Made by a program: the position numbers and the translations under genes. A stretch of 64,000 nucleotides of DNA from Roseburia_D sp964388945 (lineage in GTDB: Bacteria; Bacillota; Clostridia; Lachnospirales; Lachnospiraceae): NCBI GenBank assembly GCA_964388945.1, contig CAYMCM010000002.1:18172-82171 (forward strand). The letters are read 5' to 3'. This document shows, one piece after another, positions 9,271 to 17,636 of the stretch. The number at the start of each line of letters is the position of its first letter. The first letter of the stretch is position 1. A model generated the notes under the pieces. That model was not told where the DNA came from. It did not search any database and saw nothing but the letters and a program-made list of their open reading frames with translations.

Positions 9271-9333
9271 ATAGAAAATAAGGACAGTTTTTCGGTCTAA
9301 TCAGAGCCTAAAAAACCGTCCTTATTTTTGTTA
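9271..9333. repeat. 63-bp palindromic repeat, copy 1
   Basis: The stretch from ATAGAAAATAAGGACAG to CCTTATTTTTGTTA is an imperfect palindrome: AAAATAAGGACAGTTTTT on the left, loop TCTAATCAGAG, CCTAAAAAACCGTCCTTATTTT on the right in shorter pieces. It matches the copy at 22571-22633 at 61 of 63 positions, including the loop. It could work as a bidirectional terminator. It ends 35 bp before the start of the beta-phosphoglucomutase gene, leaving almost no room for a separate promoter. In this copy an A-C mismatch weakens the stem. Confidence 0.85.
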
Positions 9334-9368
9334 CAATCTATTTGAAAAAGAAATCAGGAGGCAAAAGA

Positions 9369-10010
9369 ATGAATGCAGTTATTTTTGATCTGGATGGGGT
9401 TATCTGTTTTACCGATCAGTATCATTTTAAAGCATGGAAACAGCTGGCAGATTCGATCGGTGTATATTTTGATGAAAAAATAAATGACAGGCTGCGTGGT
9501 GTGAGCCGTATGGACAGTCTGAATATTATTCTGGAGCGATCATCCAAAGAATATTCTGAGGAAGAAAAAGAAAAGATGGCAGAACAGAAAAATGCGATCT
9601 ATGTGAAATTATTGGAAAATATGTCACCGGAAGATCTGTCGGATGAGGTGAAAGAGACATTGGATGAGCTTAGAAAACGCGGATATAAGCTTGCGATTGG
9701 ATCAAGCAGTAAAAATACAAAAAAAATCTTAGGTCAGATAGGATTAAAAGATTATTTTGATGCGATCAGTGATGGAACGAATATCGCAAGATCCAAACCA
9801 GATCCGGAGGTGTTCCAAAAAGCGGCAGAAATGCTGGGAGAAGCACCCAAAAACTGTCTGGTGGTCGAAGATGCTATGGCAGGTATTGAAGCGGCGCACC
9901 GAGGAGAGTTCCAAAGTGCCGGAATCGGGGAAGCCGCAAAACATCCGAATGTGACGTATCCGATACTGACATTTTCGGATCTTTTAAAATTATGCCCTGC
10001 TTTGCAGTAA
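9369..10010 (+). CDS. pgmB: Beta-phosphoglucomutase-type HAD phosphatase
   Basis: 213 residues; the ATG at 9369 has AGGAGG seven bases upstream. HAD motif I is FDLDGV (D7, D9), motif II GSSSKNT, motif III KPDPEVF and motif IV VVEDAMAGIEAA. The cap-domain start YHFKAWKQLA and GVSRMDSLNIIL match beta-phosphoglucomutases, which convert beta-glucose-1-phosphate to glucose-6-phosphate after phosphorolysis of disaccharides. No glycoside phosphorylase is visible nearby, so the true substrate could be another sugar phosphate. It is the one intact enzyme gene behind the decayed GH3/GH78 pair. Confidence 0.85.
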   Translation: MNAVIFDLDGVICFTDQYHFKAWKQLADSIGVYFDEKINDRLRGVSRMDSLNIILERSSKEYSEEEKEKMAEQKNAIYVKLLENMSPEDLSDEVKETLDELRKRGYKLAIGSSSKNTKKILGQIGLKDYFDAISDGTNIARSKPDPEVFQKAAEMLGEAPKNCLVVEDAMAGIEAAHRGEFQSAGIGEAAKHPNVTYPILTFSDLLKLCPALQ

Positions 10011-10041
10011 CAAGACTGCAGGAACAGGACATAACGTATTA

Positions 10042-12516
10042 TCAAAAAACAGGAGAAATCTGAATCAGTCGGATTTCCAAAAGTTCTAATTGAGCATCTA
10101 GTTTCAGGATTCCATCAGTGGAGACTTCGGTCAGAGATTGATGAAAACCCGGAACAGATGCTTTTTTTAGCAGGTCATATTCTTCCGGAGAGGTTGGCTC
10201 CAGAGCACCCATAGAGACCCATTGGTCAAAAGCACTTCCGTGTTTTCGGTTTACATAAGTCTCTGAGACCTTATAGGAACCTGCCGGGATATTGGAAAGT
10301 GTGAGACGGATATTTATGGGATCAGAATTAGCGAATACCGTATAACGATCCGTCTCTGTCATATCAAACCGTTCCCCATTCGCATATAAATAGGTAAAAT
10401 GTTCATAATTGTACAGCATGATCTGATAGCTTTTATTTTCCATTGTAATAAAATATCCGTCACCACGTCCCAGAAAATTCTTTCCAAGTTTATTTAATAG
10501 TAAAAATGCATGAAAGCTCGCTTTGGGGATCTGATTTACCGTAAAGAGACCTAAGCCGCCAAAAAACAGTTTGTCAGGAAGCGGACCATCAGACATAAGA
10601 TCTGTCAGTGCCTGATAGGTAAAGCTTTCAAGCCGGTCATAATTTTCCAGTATGTTTTTAACAATATAGCAGGATTTAAAACAAGTATCGTTTAGCAGAT
10701 CCTGCTGACTGGGAGTGTTATTCCATTCCGAAAGATAAATGGGCATATTTTTTAATCCAAGCTGGCGGCGTTCACGCAGAACCTGCATGACAAAGTCCTT
10801 CAGCCCGTCCGGATTTTCCAAAAGGCTCATGGTGTATACAAACCCGAAGGACTCTTTGGAGTAGTTTTTAGAGGAAAGCAGGCGGGTATCATAATAGGTA
10901 AAACTAAGACAGTCCGGCAGACAGTCATTAGACCTGCACCAGTCCAGAAAATGCAAATACCAGTTCGTGTGTTCCTCACTGACGATATAGTAAGTCGGCG
11001 GAAAGCAGAATTCAATGTCCGAGCAGAAGTCTTTGATGCATTGATAGGTCGCTTTATAAAAAAGAAAAAAGTCTTTTTCTTTTGCAAACCCAAACAGGTC
11101 GGTAGTCGTATCAGGTTGATTCCATAAACTGAATTTCCAGCATTTTATGGTTTCTAGTCCATAGCGTTTTGTAATATGCATGAGAAACTGGTGTACCAGC
11201 CGGCACCATGCATCAATGGATTGCGGCTGGCTGACATTGGAACCGAAAAGCCGTTTGTTCGGATATTTTGCCAGTTTTTCCGGCATATAGGAAAGCTGGA
11301 TATATGGCTTTAGATGATGGAGCTTCACAAAATCTAAAATTTTGTCAATATAAGTAAAGCTGTAAATGGGAGTTTTGTTGCAGGATTCATTGTATACATG
11401 CAGTTCGTCCGAAAAAATACCGTTTAATTTAATGAATTCAAAGCCGATCGACTGCTGGATCTGGGCGATCATTTCCTGTACATCAGAGATGAGGATATCA
11501 CTGGTTCTTCCGACAGTCATCATTTTTTTCCAGGTATGAATAAGCCGATAGGAGCTTTGACCGATGGCAAAGGATATCTCCTTTGTTCTTTTTGGTGAAA
11601 TCACTTTGGAGGAGTTTTCATTTATCAGATATTTTTTTAAACCGGCAATGTAATTATGCTGTTCGATCCGCTGTGCAGAGGAGCTTTTTTCTATTTTTTG
11701 TTCACGCCGGTAATCCTTTGGCAGCATATTATATTCTTTTTTGAATGCAGTAACAAAGGCATGACTGTTTGGAAAACCGCTGTCGATCGCGATAGTATCA
11801 ATGTTTTTATCTGTAACCGTAAGTTCTGAAACGGCATGCATCAGCCGGTATTGGTTGAGATAAGTAAGAAAGTTCATGCCATAGTATTCTGAAAAAAATT
11901 TGGACAGATACGGGACAGAGAGATGTACCTGGTCAGCAACTTCGTTTAAAGTGAGATTTTCTGTGTAGTGCTGCTGAATGATCAGAGATATTTCAGAGAT
12001 ACGCATAGCATATTTGTAGTTTTTCTTTTCTTTGGCAGTAGAAAGTTTTAAGCGGAAATTTCGATAGAGAACCTCCATCACACTGTAAATGTATGCCCAG
12101 TTTCGCAGTTCATATCCTTCCTGTTTATCAACGTTTGTTTTTATGATATGGGCAAGTAGAGAACGCAGGCGGGCTAAAGCCTTGTCATTATCAGAAACCG
12201 TACTGACGCAGAAAAAGCGTGGATGTGATGGAATAGGAAGAATCTGTTCAAAAAAGGACTGATTAAACAAAACGGTTACGATCACGCAGTTTACGCCGTG
12301 CAGTTCGTGCAGGGTAAGTGGGTTGACACAGAACAGGTCATCACTCTTGAGGCTGTATATATGTTCTTCCATTTGTAAACTGCAGCTTCCGGAAACAACC
12401 ATCGAAAGCTCAAAGTAGTCATGCATTTGCTGACGGATATGATCGAAACGCTGCATGGTGCACCGGATCGGCATGTGTGAATTGGAATCTGTAATAATAT
12501 AGTAATTTTCAGCCAT
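10042..12516 (-). CDS. AraC-family regulator fused to a GH39-like domain
   Basis: 824 residues in three parts: a cupin domain (about 1-140), an AraC double helix-turn-helix (about 165-275, ending NMLPKDYRREQ) and a GH39-like beta-xylosidase-type barrel with beta-sandwich (about 310-820). In GH39 enzymes the acid/base Glu lies in a WNEP motif; here the codon is CAA, giving WNQPD (Gln467). The second Glu is kept in LSEWN (Glu597). This points to a sugar-binding sensor rather than a hydrolase (inference). It diverges from the ABC operon at 12756 across an AT-rich, repeat-bearing gap and most likely controls it. GGAGG lies before the ATG. Confidence 0.9.
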   Translation of the reverse strand: MAENYYIITDSNSHMPIRCTMQRFDHIRQQMHDYFELSMVVSGSCSLQMEEHIYSLKSDDLFCVNPLTLHELHGVNCVIVTVLFNQSFFEQILPIPSHPRFFCVSTVSDNDKALARLRSLLAHIIKTNVDKQEGYELRNWAYIYSVMEVLYRNFRLKLSTAKEKKNYKYAMRISEISLIIQQHYTENLTLNEVADQVHLSVPYLSKFFSEYYGMNFLTYLNQYRLMHAVSELTVTDKNIDTIAIDSGFPNSHAFVTAFKKEYNMLPKDYRREQKIEKSSSAQRIEQHNYIAGLKKYLINENSSKVISPKRTKEISFAIGQSSYRLIHTWKKMMTVGRTSDILISDVQEMIAQIQQSIGFEFIKLNGIFSDELHVYNESCNKTPIYSFTYIDKILDFVKLHHLKPYIQLSYMPEKLAKYPNKRLFGSNVSQPQSIDAWCRLVHQFLMHITKRYGLETIKCWKFSLWNQPDTTTDLFGFAKEKDFFLFYKATYQCIKDFCSDIEFCFPPTYYIVSEEHTNWYLHFLDWCRSNDCLPDCLSFTYYDTRLLSSKNYSKESFGFVYTMSLLENPDGLKDFVMQVLRERRQLGLKNMPIYLSEWNNTPSQQDLLNDTCFKSCYIVKNILENYDRLESFTYQALTDLMSDGPLPDKLFFGGLGLFTVNQIPKASFHAFLLLNKLGKNFLGRGDGYFITMENKSYQIMLYNYEHFTYLYANGERFDMTETDRYTVFANSDPINIRLTLSNIPAGSYKVSETYVNRKHGSAFDQWVSMGALEPTSPEEYDLLKKASVPGFHQSLTEVSTDGILKLDAQLELLEIRLIQISPVF

Positions 12517-12549
12517 AAAAATCCTCCTAAAATTGCCAAACAGTATGGA

Positions 12550-12713
12550 ATATATTAATTAAAACATACATGTAATTATAAAATCAATAAAAACATAGGA
12601 TTTTTAATCTATTTTTGCGACTGAGTGGAAAAAAATCAAAAACTAAAAACAATGCAGATAAAATATATTAAAAACTACACGTAAATACAATAAAAAACAA
12701 AATTACATGAAAT
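12550..12713. promoter_or_regulatory. Divergent control region with repeated TACAYGTAA motifs
   Basis: The very AT-rich gap between the AraC-GH39 gene and the ABC operon has a degenerate direct repeat: an ATATATTAA stretch, then ACATACATGTAA, ending AATAAAAAC (12550-12594). It recurs as ATATATTAA, ACTACACGTAA, AATAAAAAAC (12663-12698). The core TACAYGTAA sits at 12567-12575 and 12676-12684, and a weaker TACATGAAA at 12704-12712. AraC-type activators bind direct repeats, often distant ones that loop DNA. I could not identify a confident -35/-10 pair. Confidence 0.5.
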
Positions 12714-12755
12714 AAGGCAGGAACCTATAATGTACGTAAAGACGAGGTGAAAAGA

Positions 12756-14258
12756 ATGAATGAACCAATATTGAAAGTAGAAAACATGAATAAGAAATTT
12801 GGAAGTACGGTGGCATTGAATGATGTGTCACTTACGGTTTATCCGGGAGAGATCAGAGGACTGATCGGAGAGAATGGTTCCGGAAAGTCAACCATAACAT
12901 CTATTGTTGCCGGAATGCAGAGCAGAGATAGCGGTACGATGACATTTAATGGAAAAGAATGGAAACCTCTTAGCATGATCGATGCACTTCACAGAGGAAT
13001 CGGAATGATCGTACAGGAGAGCGGAACGATTCCGGGCATTACCGTAGCTGAAAATATTTTTCTGGCAGAGACGGAGCGATACAAAAACAAGTTGGGACTG
13101 ATCGACCGGAAACGGATGAATCAGGATGCAACAGCAGTTATGAGAAATATCGGAGTAAAAGATATTACCGGAGATATGCAGATGCAGCAGCTTGATTTTC
13201 AGACAAGAAAACTGGTGGAGATCGCAAAAGTGGTCATGAAACAGCCCCAAATACTGGTCATTGATGAGACAAGCACAGCTCTTTCACATGATGGCAGAAC
13301 TATTTTGTATGACATTATGAATAAATTGCGCGAAGAGAAAAAATCGGTGATCTTTATTTCACATGATCTGGAAGAGATCATGGAAGTATGTGATACGCTG
13401 ACGGTTTTAAGGGATGGAAAGATCATCCGGACTTTTGAAAAGGAAGAATTTGAGCCGGGAGCGATCCGTGCCAGCATGATCGGTAGGGAATTGCAGGGTG
13501 ATTATTACCGAAGTGATTTTAAGGCAACTGCACAGGATGAAACAGCATTGGATGTGAAAGAACTTGTGTATGGAGATCGTCTGAAAAAAGTATCTTTTCA
13601 GTTAAAAAAGGGAGAGATTGTTGGAATCGGAGGACTTTCTCATTGCGGAATGCATACGCTTGGAAAGGTATGCTTCGGAGCCTTAAAACCGGAGCAGGGA
13701 AGTGTTACGGTGGCAGACGGCACAGTTATATCGACTCCGGCAAATGCGATGAAACAGCATATTGGATATGTGTCCAAAGATCGTGACGTAGAGTCTTTAT
13801 GTCTGAATGCAAGTATCGAGGATAATATTTCGATCGCTGGCATGAGCCGGTTTGCGGTCAAAAAATTTCTGGTTTTGAGAAGCAGGGAAAAGAAATATGT
13901 GGATCAGCAGATCAGAGAATTATCTATTAAATGCGCAGGCAGAGATCAGGCAGTATCTCAATTATCCGGTGGAAATAAGCAGAAGGTTGTTTTCGGTAAA
14001 TGGATCGGCTGCGGAAGTGAGATCTTGATCTTGGATTGCCCGACCAGAGGCGTTGACATTGGTGTTAAGCAGGCAATGTATCAGTTGATGGTTAAGTTAA
14101 AGAATGAAGGAAAATCCATTCTGATGATAAGTGAAGAGCTTCCGGAGCTGATCGGTATGAGCGACAGGATTCTGATCATGAAAGATGGAGAGATCACTAA
14201 GGAATTTACAAGAAGTGAAAATCTTTCAGATTCACAGATTATTGAATATATGATTTAG
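12756..14258 (+). CDS. Sugar ABC transporter ATP-binding protein (RbsA/MglA-like)
   Basis: 500 residues with two fused ABC domains, as in ribose/galactose importers. Domain 1 has Walker A GENGSGKST. Domain 2 has the degenerate Walker A region typical of this family and the signature QLSGGNKQKVVFGKW with LDCPTRGVD. The ATG at 12756 follows GAGGTG; an in-frame GTG at 12747 lies inside that ribosome site. First gene of an operon that continues with two permeases, a binding protein, two glycosidases and a chemoreceptor. Its divergent neighbour, the AraC-GH39 regulator, probably controls it. The imported sugar is unknown; rhamnose or a rhamnoside is suggested by context. Confidence 0.93.
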   Translation: MNEPILKVENMNKKFGSTVALNDVSLTVYPGEIRGLIGENGSGKSTITSIVAGMQSRDSGTMTFNGKEWKPLSMIDALHRGIGMIVQESGTIPGITVAENIFLAETERYKNKLGLIDRKRMNQDATAVMRNIGVKDITGDMQMQQLDFQTRKLVEIAKVVMKQPQILVIDETSTALSHDGRTILYDIMNKLREEKKSVIFISHDLEEIMEVCDTLTVLRDGKIIRTFEKEEFEPGAIRASMIGRELQGDYYRSDFKATAQDETALDVKELVYGDRLKKVSFQLKKGEIVGIGGLSHCGMHTLGKVCFGALKPEQGSVTVADGTVISTPANAMKQHIGYVSKDRDVESLCLNASIEDNISIAGMSRFAVKKFLVLRSREKKYVDQQIRELSIKCAGRDQAVSQLSGGNKQKVVFGKWIGCGSEILILDCPTRGVDIGVKQAMYQLMVKLKNEGKSILMISEELPELIGMSDRILIMKDGEITKEFTRSENLSDSQIIEYMI

Positions 14259-14271
14259 GAGGCACAAAAGA

Positions 14272-15237
14272 ATGACAAGAAATAAAAAACTGTTTATAGG
14301 GATGCTGCCTTTCCTGGCGCTGATCGTACTGCTTGCAATTTTTTGCGGGATCGTAAGCGCAAAAGGTTATCGGCTGGATATGTATATGAAGATCATATTT
14401 AATGAAGGAATCGTTTTATCCATTGTCGCGACCGGAGCAATCTTTATTTATACGCTTGGCTCGTTCGATATCAGTTTGGGAGCGGCAACTCTGTTTTCGG
14501 CAACGATCGGTGTTGTAACGTATAATGCGACCGAAAGTATTGTACTTATGATTGCTGTGATCGTGCTTACCGGTATCGGATGTTCGCTGCTGAATTCGGT
14601 ACTGGCATCTATTTTTCATATACCTGTATTTGTGACCACAGTAGCAATGATGTCGGTTTTATCAGCAGTAGCGTCACAGATCATTACCACAAAAGGCGGT
14701 GCAGTCGGCGGAATCAGTATTCCGAGCGAAGTAGTAAAAGGACTGGATACATCCGGGTTCAAGATTCTTGTGCTGGTTGTCTGGGTTTTAGTTTGTACGT
14801 TTGTTTTTAACTACACAAAGTTTGGAAGACGCGAAAAATTTGTTGGTGGAAATCCGATCTGCGCACAGCTTTCGGGAATTAAATATAACACGTATGCGAT
14901 TCTTGGATTTCTTCTGGCAGGAATCGGTGTGGGAATCGGGGCATTTATGACGTTAGTGTATACGCCATCGGTAACGACAACGACTGCTGGAGATATTGGA
15001 ATGAATATTATGGTAGCGATCGTTTTTGGTGGTATGCCGATTTCTGGTGGTGCCCGATCAAAGATATACGCGGCAGTTGTCGGTGGCTTTTCCTATATCG
15101 TACTTAACAATATACTGGATCTTTTGATAGAGTCCACTTCGGGATATGGGATCACACAGATCATCAGTGCAGTATTTTTCCTGGTGGTTGTATATGTCGC
15201 CAGTGTAAATTACCGTTCTGAGATGCTTCCGAGATAA
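14272..15237 (+). CDS. Sugar ABC transporter permease 1 (RbsC-like)
   Basis: 321 residues, about eight to ten membrane segments, BPD_transp_2 family. Recognisable features are GSFDISLGAATLFSA near residue 65 and the EAA-like region KFGRREKFVGGNPICAQLSGI. It lies 13 bp after the ATPase, with an AGGAGG ribosome site. A second, different permease of the same family is encoded after the binding protein, so the channel is probably a heterodimer, unlike RbsC, which usually works as a homodimer. Confidence 0.92.
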   Translation: MTRNKKLFIGMLPFLALIVLLAIFCGIVSAKGYRLDMYMKIIFNEGIVLSIVATGAIFIYTLGSFDISLGAATLFSATIGVVTYNATESIVLMIAVIVLTGIGCSLLNSVLASIFHIPVFVTTVAMMSVLSAVASQIITTKGGAVGGISIPSEVVKGLDTSGFKILVLVVWVLVCTFVFNYTKFGRREKFVGGNPICAQLSGIKYNTYAILGFLLAGIGVGIGAFMTLVYTPSVTTTTAGDIGMNIMVAIVFGGMPISGGARSKIYAAVVGGFSYIVLNNILDLLIESTSGYGITQIISAVFFLVVVYVASVNYRSEMLPR

Positions 15238-15304
15238 CAATGTATTTAACACATAGCTGTTAAAGATAAATTTTAAGAAATTAAACACAGGGAGGTAACA
15301 ATTT

Positions 15305-16480
15305 ATGAAACGAGCAATGCAAAGATTTTTAAGTCTGGGAGTGGCAGTCGTTCTGTCATTTACCATGCTCACGGGATGTGGAAACAGTAATGATGCAAAA
15401 GGTGAGTCAAGTGAAGAACCGGCTGCGGCAAGCGGCGGTGTGAAAATCGGTGTTCTGGTGCAGGATGTAAGTGGAGAAGAGGCGTTAGGATTCCGTGCAT
15501 ATTATGAAGATTATGTTGAAAAACAGTATGATGTAACCTTTACATATACGGAGGAACTGACGGATGCGGCAAGTGAAAAGTCTGCAATCGAAAAGTTTGC
15601 TTCACAGGGGTATCAGGCGGTCATATCTTTTTCCAGCAATGACCGTGCACTGCAGATTGAAACCTGCGAGGAAAATAAGATTTATTATGCAGTTGCAGCA
15701 GGTAACTTAGACGAGGATCAGTATGAAAAATATAAAACATATGAATATTTTGTAGGACAGGTCGGACCGAGCATGGATACAGAGTATCAGGCAGGTGTAG
15801 AGATGGGAAAATATTTTGCGGATAAGGGTATAAAAACCGTTGCTGTTTACGGAGCATTTATTCCGAATCCGATGCATGTATACCGCGTTGCAGGAGTGCT
15901 GTCCGGTTTGGGACTTTCTTATGGCGGAGCAACCGAAGAGGCAGATGTAGTGGGTCAGATTTTTGCGGATCAGAGTCTGGATCTGTCAAAGATTGCCGGG
16001 GACATTCAGGTAGTTTCTTATCTGCAGGGGTATGGAGATACTACAACGGACGAGATCAATGCAGCTATTCAGGCAAATCCGGAGGCGTTTATCTCTGTTG
16101 GTATGGCAACAACATTTTTTACACAGCAATTAAATGCGGCAGGTATCGAATTTTCTGATATTGATTCCTTTACAAATGGAAATGGTGAAGCAATTAAGAG
16201 CGGAAAACTGGTATATCTTGCAGGTAAGTATTCTTCCAGTGTAGGACCGGCTTTTGCACTTGTTATGAATGCTGTAAATGGAAATGTGATCCGTGATGCA
16301 GAAGGAAATGCAATTTCTGTCAGCCAGAATTATCTTGTGGCAACGGACGAAGAGAGCTTTGACGAGTATTACGTGACAGATAATGGAGATAATCCGATCT
16401 ACAATAAGGAAACACTGGATACGATCATTGGTGATTCTGTGACCAGTGAAGATATTATCAAGCTTGCTGAATCAAAATAA
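15305..16480 (+). CDS. Sugar ABC transporter substrate-binding lipoprotein
   Basis: 391 residues. A signal peptide ends in the lipobox LTGC (Cys about residue 26), followed by a Ser/Gly/Glu-rich linker, so the mature protein is lipid-anchored outside the membrane. The body starts KIGVLVQDVSGEEALGF and has the two-lobed RbsB-type fold expected for a sugar importer. The gene stands 67 bp after permease 1 with GGGAGG before the ATG. Two strong hairpins directly after its stop probably stabilise its mRNA, allowing more binding protein than permease. Confidence 0.9.
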   Translation: MKRAMQRFLSLGVAVVLSFTMLTGCGNSNDAKGESSEEPAAASGGVKIGVLVQDVSGEEALGFRAYYEDYVEKQYDVTFTYTEELTDAASEKSAIEKFASQGYQAVISFSSNDRALQIETCEENKIYYAVAAGNLDEDQYEKYKTYEYFVGQVGPSMDTEYQAGVEMGKYFADKGIKTVAVYGAFIPNPMHVYRVAGVLSGLGLSYGGATEEADVVGQIFADQSLDLSKIAGDIQVVSYLQGYGDTTTDEINAAIQANPEAFISVGMATTFFTQQLNAAGIEFSDIDSFTNGNGEAIKSGKLVYLAGKYSSSVGPAFALVMNAVNGNVIRDAEGNAISVSQNYLVATDEESFDEYYVTDNGDNPIYNKETLDTIIGDSVTSEDIIKLAESK

Positions 16481-16496
16481 AGGAGCTTTTTAGATA

Positions 16497-16560
16497 GCAC
16501 GGCTCCCCCAAAAGAGCCGTGCGTTCTCAGAAGAGATGAAAGAGTTCATCTTTTCTGAGA
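16497..16560 (+). promoter_or_regulatory. Two tandem RNA hairpins between binding-protein and permease genes
   Basis: Hairpin 1: GCACGGCTC (16497-16505), loop CCCCAAAA, GAGCCGTGC (16514-16522), a perfect 9-bp stem. Hairpin 2: TCTCAGAAGAGATGAA (16525-16540), loop AGAG, TTCATCTTTTCTGAGA (16545-16560), 16 bp with one G-U pair. Neither is followed by a U-run, so they look less like terminators than like RNA-processing or 3'-protection structures, as in malE-malF type gene spacers. Confidence 0.8.
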
Positions 16561-16609
16561 GGTATTGATACCCATTTCCCAAAAAAGAAAAGAAAAGAGG
16601 AGATAGATA

Positions 16610-17635
16610 ATGAGTAAAAAAGCAAAAAAGCACTGGATGAAAAATGTAGCCGGAGCACTGGCAATCCCTGTACTTGCGGCAGTGCTGCTGCAGGGGATCT
16701 GTATGGCAAATGGAAGAACGATGATCGCGAATATGGTCAGTTTTGACAATTTTATGGTTTATACGGCGATCGTCATGATCACAACAATCGCATTGTCTGT
16801 GAATTTAAATAGTGGACGATTTGATTTTTCACTGGGTTCTATGGCAATTCTTTCTTCAGTTCTGGGCGCAAAGATCAGCTATGGTATTCTCGGCGGAGGA
16901 AGCGGAAGCGCACTGCTCATGCTGATACTGACCGTGATTTTTGGAATGCTGCTTGGGCTGTTATCCGGATTATTGTATATTGCGTTACGCCTGCCTCCGA
17001 TCATCACATCTCTTGGCGTTACACTTATTTATGAAGGAATTATTTTCACGATCACTGAGGGACGTTATGTCATGAAAGAAGTGCAGAATGCATCTATGAC
17101 GGCATTTACCGGAAATTGGATCTATGCAGCCATTATTATTGCAGCCGTTTTAGTGATCTGCATTGTGATCTTCGATTATACAAAGTTCGGCTATGATTAT
17201 AATGCTTTAAAAAACGGGCAGAAAGTTGCCGTAAACACCGGAACGAAAGAGATATTCAATGCGGTCGGCTGCTATGTGATCTGCGGCGGACTTATGGGAT
17301 TAGTCGGATTTTTAAATGCGGCAAGAAATGCAACGATCAACGGCGGACAGCTTAATTTTGGTTCCATCAGTATTATGTTTACTGCGTTTTTACCGATGTT
17401 TATCGGTTCGTATATCAGCAGATTTACCAATGAGAAAATCGGTTTTTTGCTTGCGGCGGTATGTATGTCCATGCTGAATTCTACCTTTGCGGTATTTTCA
17501 AATGAGGTAAGCGCTTCCATGCAGGCGATCATCAATGCGGTACTGTTAGTAGTTTTCCTGATCTATCTGAGCAACGAGCATTTACTTGCAGAGCTTTTCG
17601 GCAGAAAAAATAAACAGAAGACGGAGGGAAAATAA
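16610..17635 (+). CDS. Sugar ABC transporter permease 2 (RbsC-like)
   Basis: 341 residues, about nine membrane segments, BPD_transp_2 family: SGRFDFSLGSMAILSS matches the corresponding stretch of permease 1, and the cytoplasmic coupling region is FDYTKFGYDYNALKNGQ. Sequence similarity to permease 1 is only partial, so it is not a recent duplicate. A strong AGAGGAG ribosome site follows the double hairpin. The next gene (GH3) starts 1 bp after its stop. Confidence 0.92.
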   Translation: MSKKAKKHWMKNVAGALAIPVLAAVLLQGICMANGRTMIANMVSFDNFMVYTAIVMITTIALSVNLNSGRFDFSLGSMAILSSVLGAKISYGILGGGSGSALLMLILTVIFGMLLGLLSGLLYIALRLPPIITSLGVTLIYEGIIFTITEGRYVMKEVQNASMTAFTGNWIYAAIIIAAVLVICIVIFDYTKFGYDYNALKNGQKVAVNTGTKEIFNAVGCYVICGGLMGLVGFLNAARNATINGGQLNFGSISIMFTAFLPMFIGSYISRFTNEKIGFLLAAVCMSMLNSTFAVFSNEVSASMQAIINAVLLVVFLIYLSNEHLLAELFGRKNKQKTEGK

Positions 17636-17636
17636 T

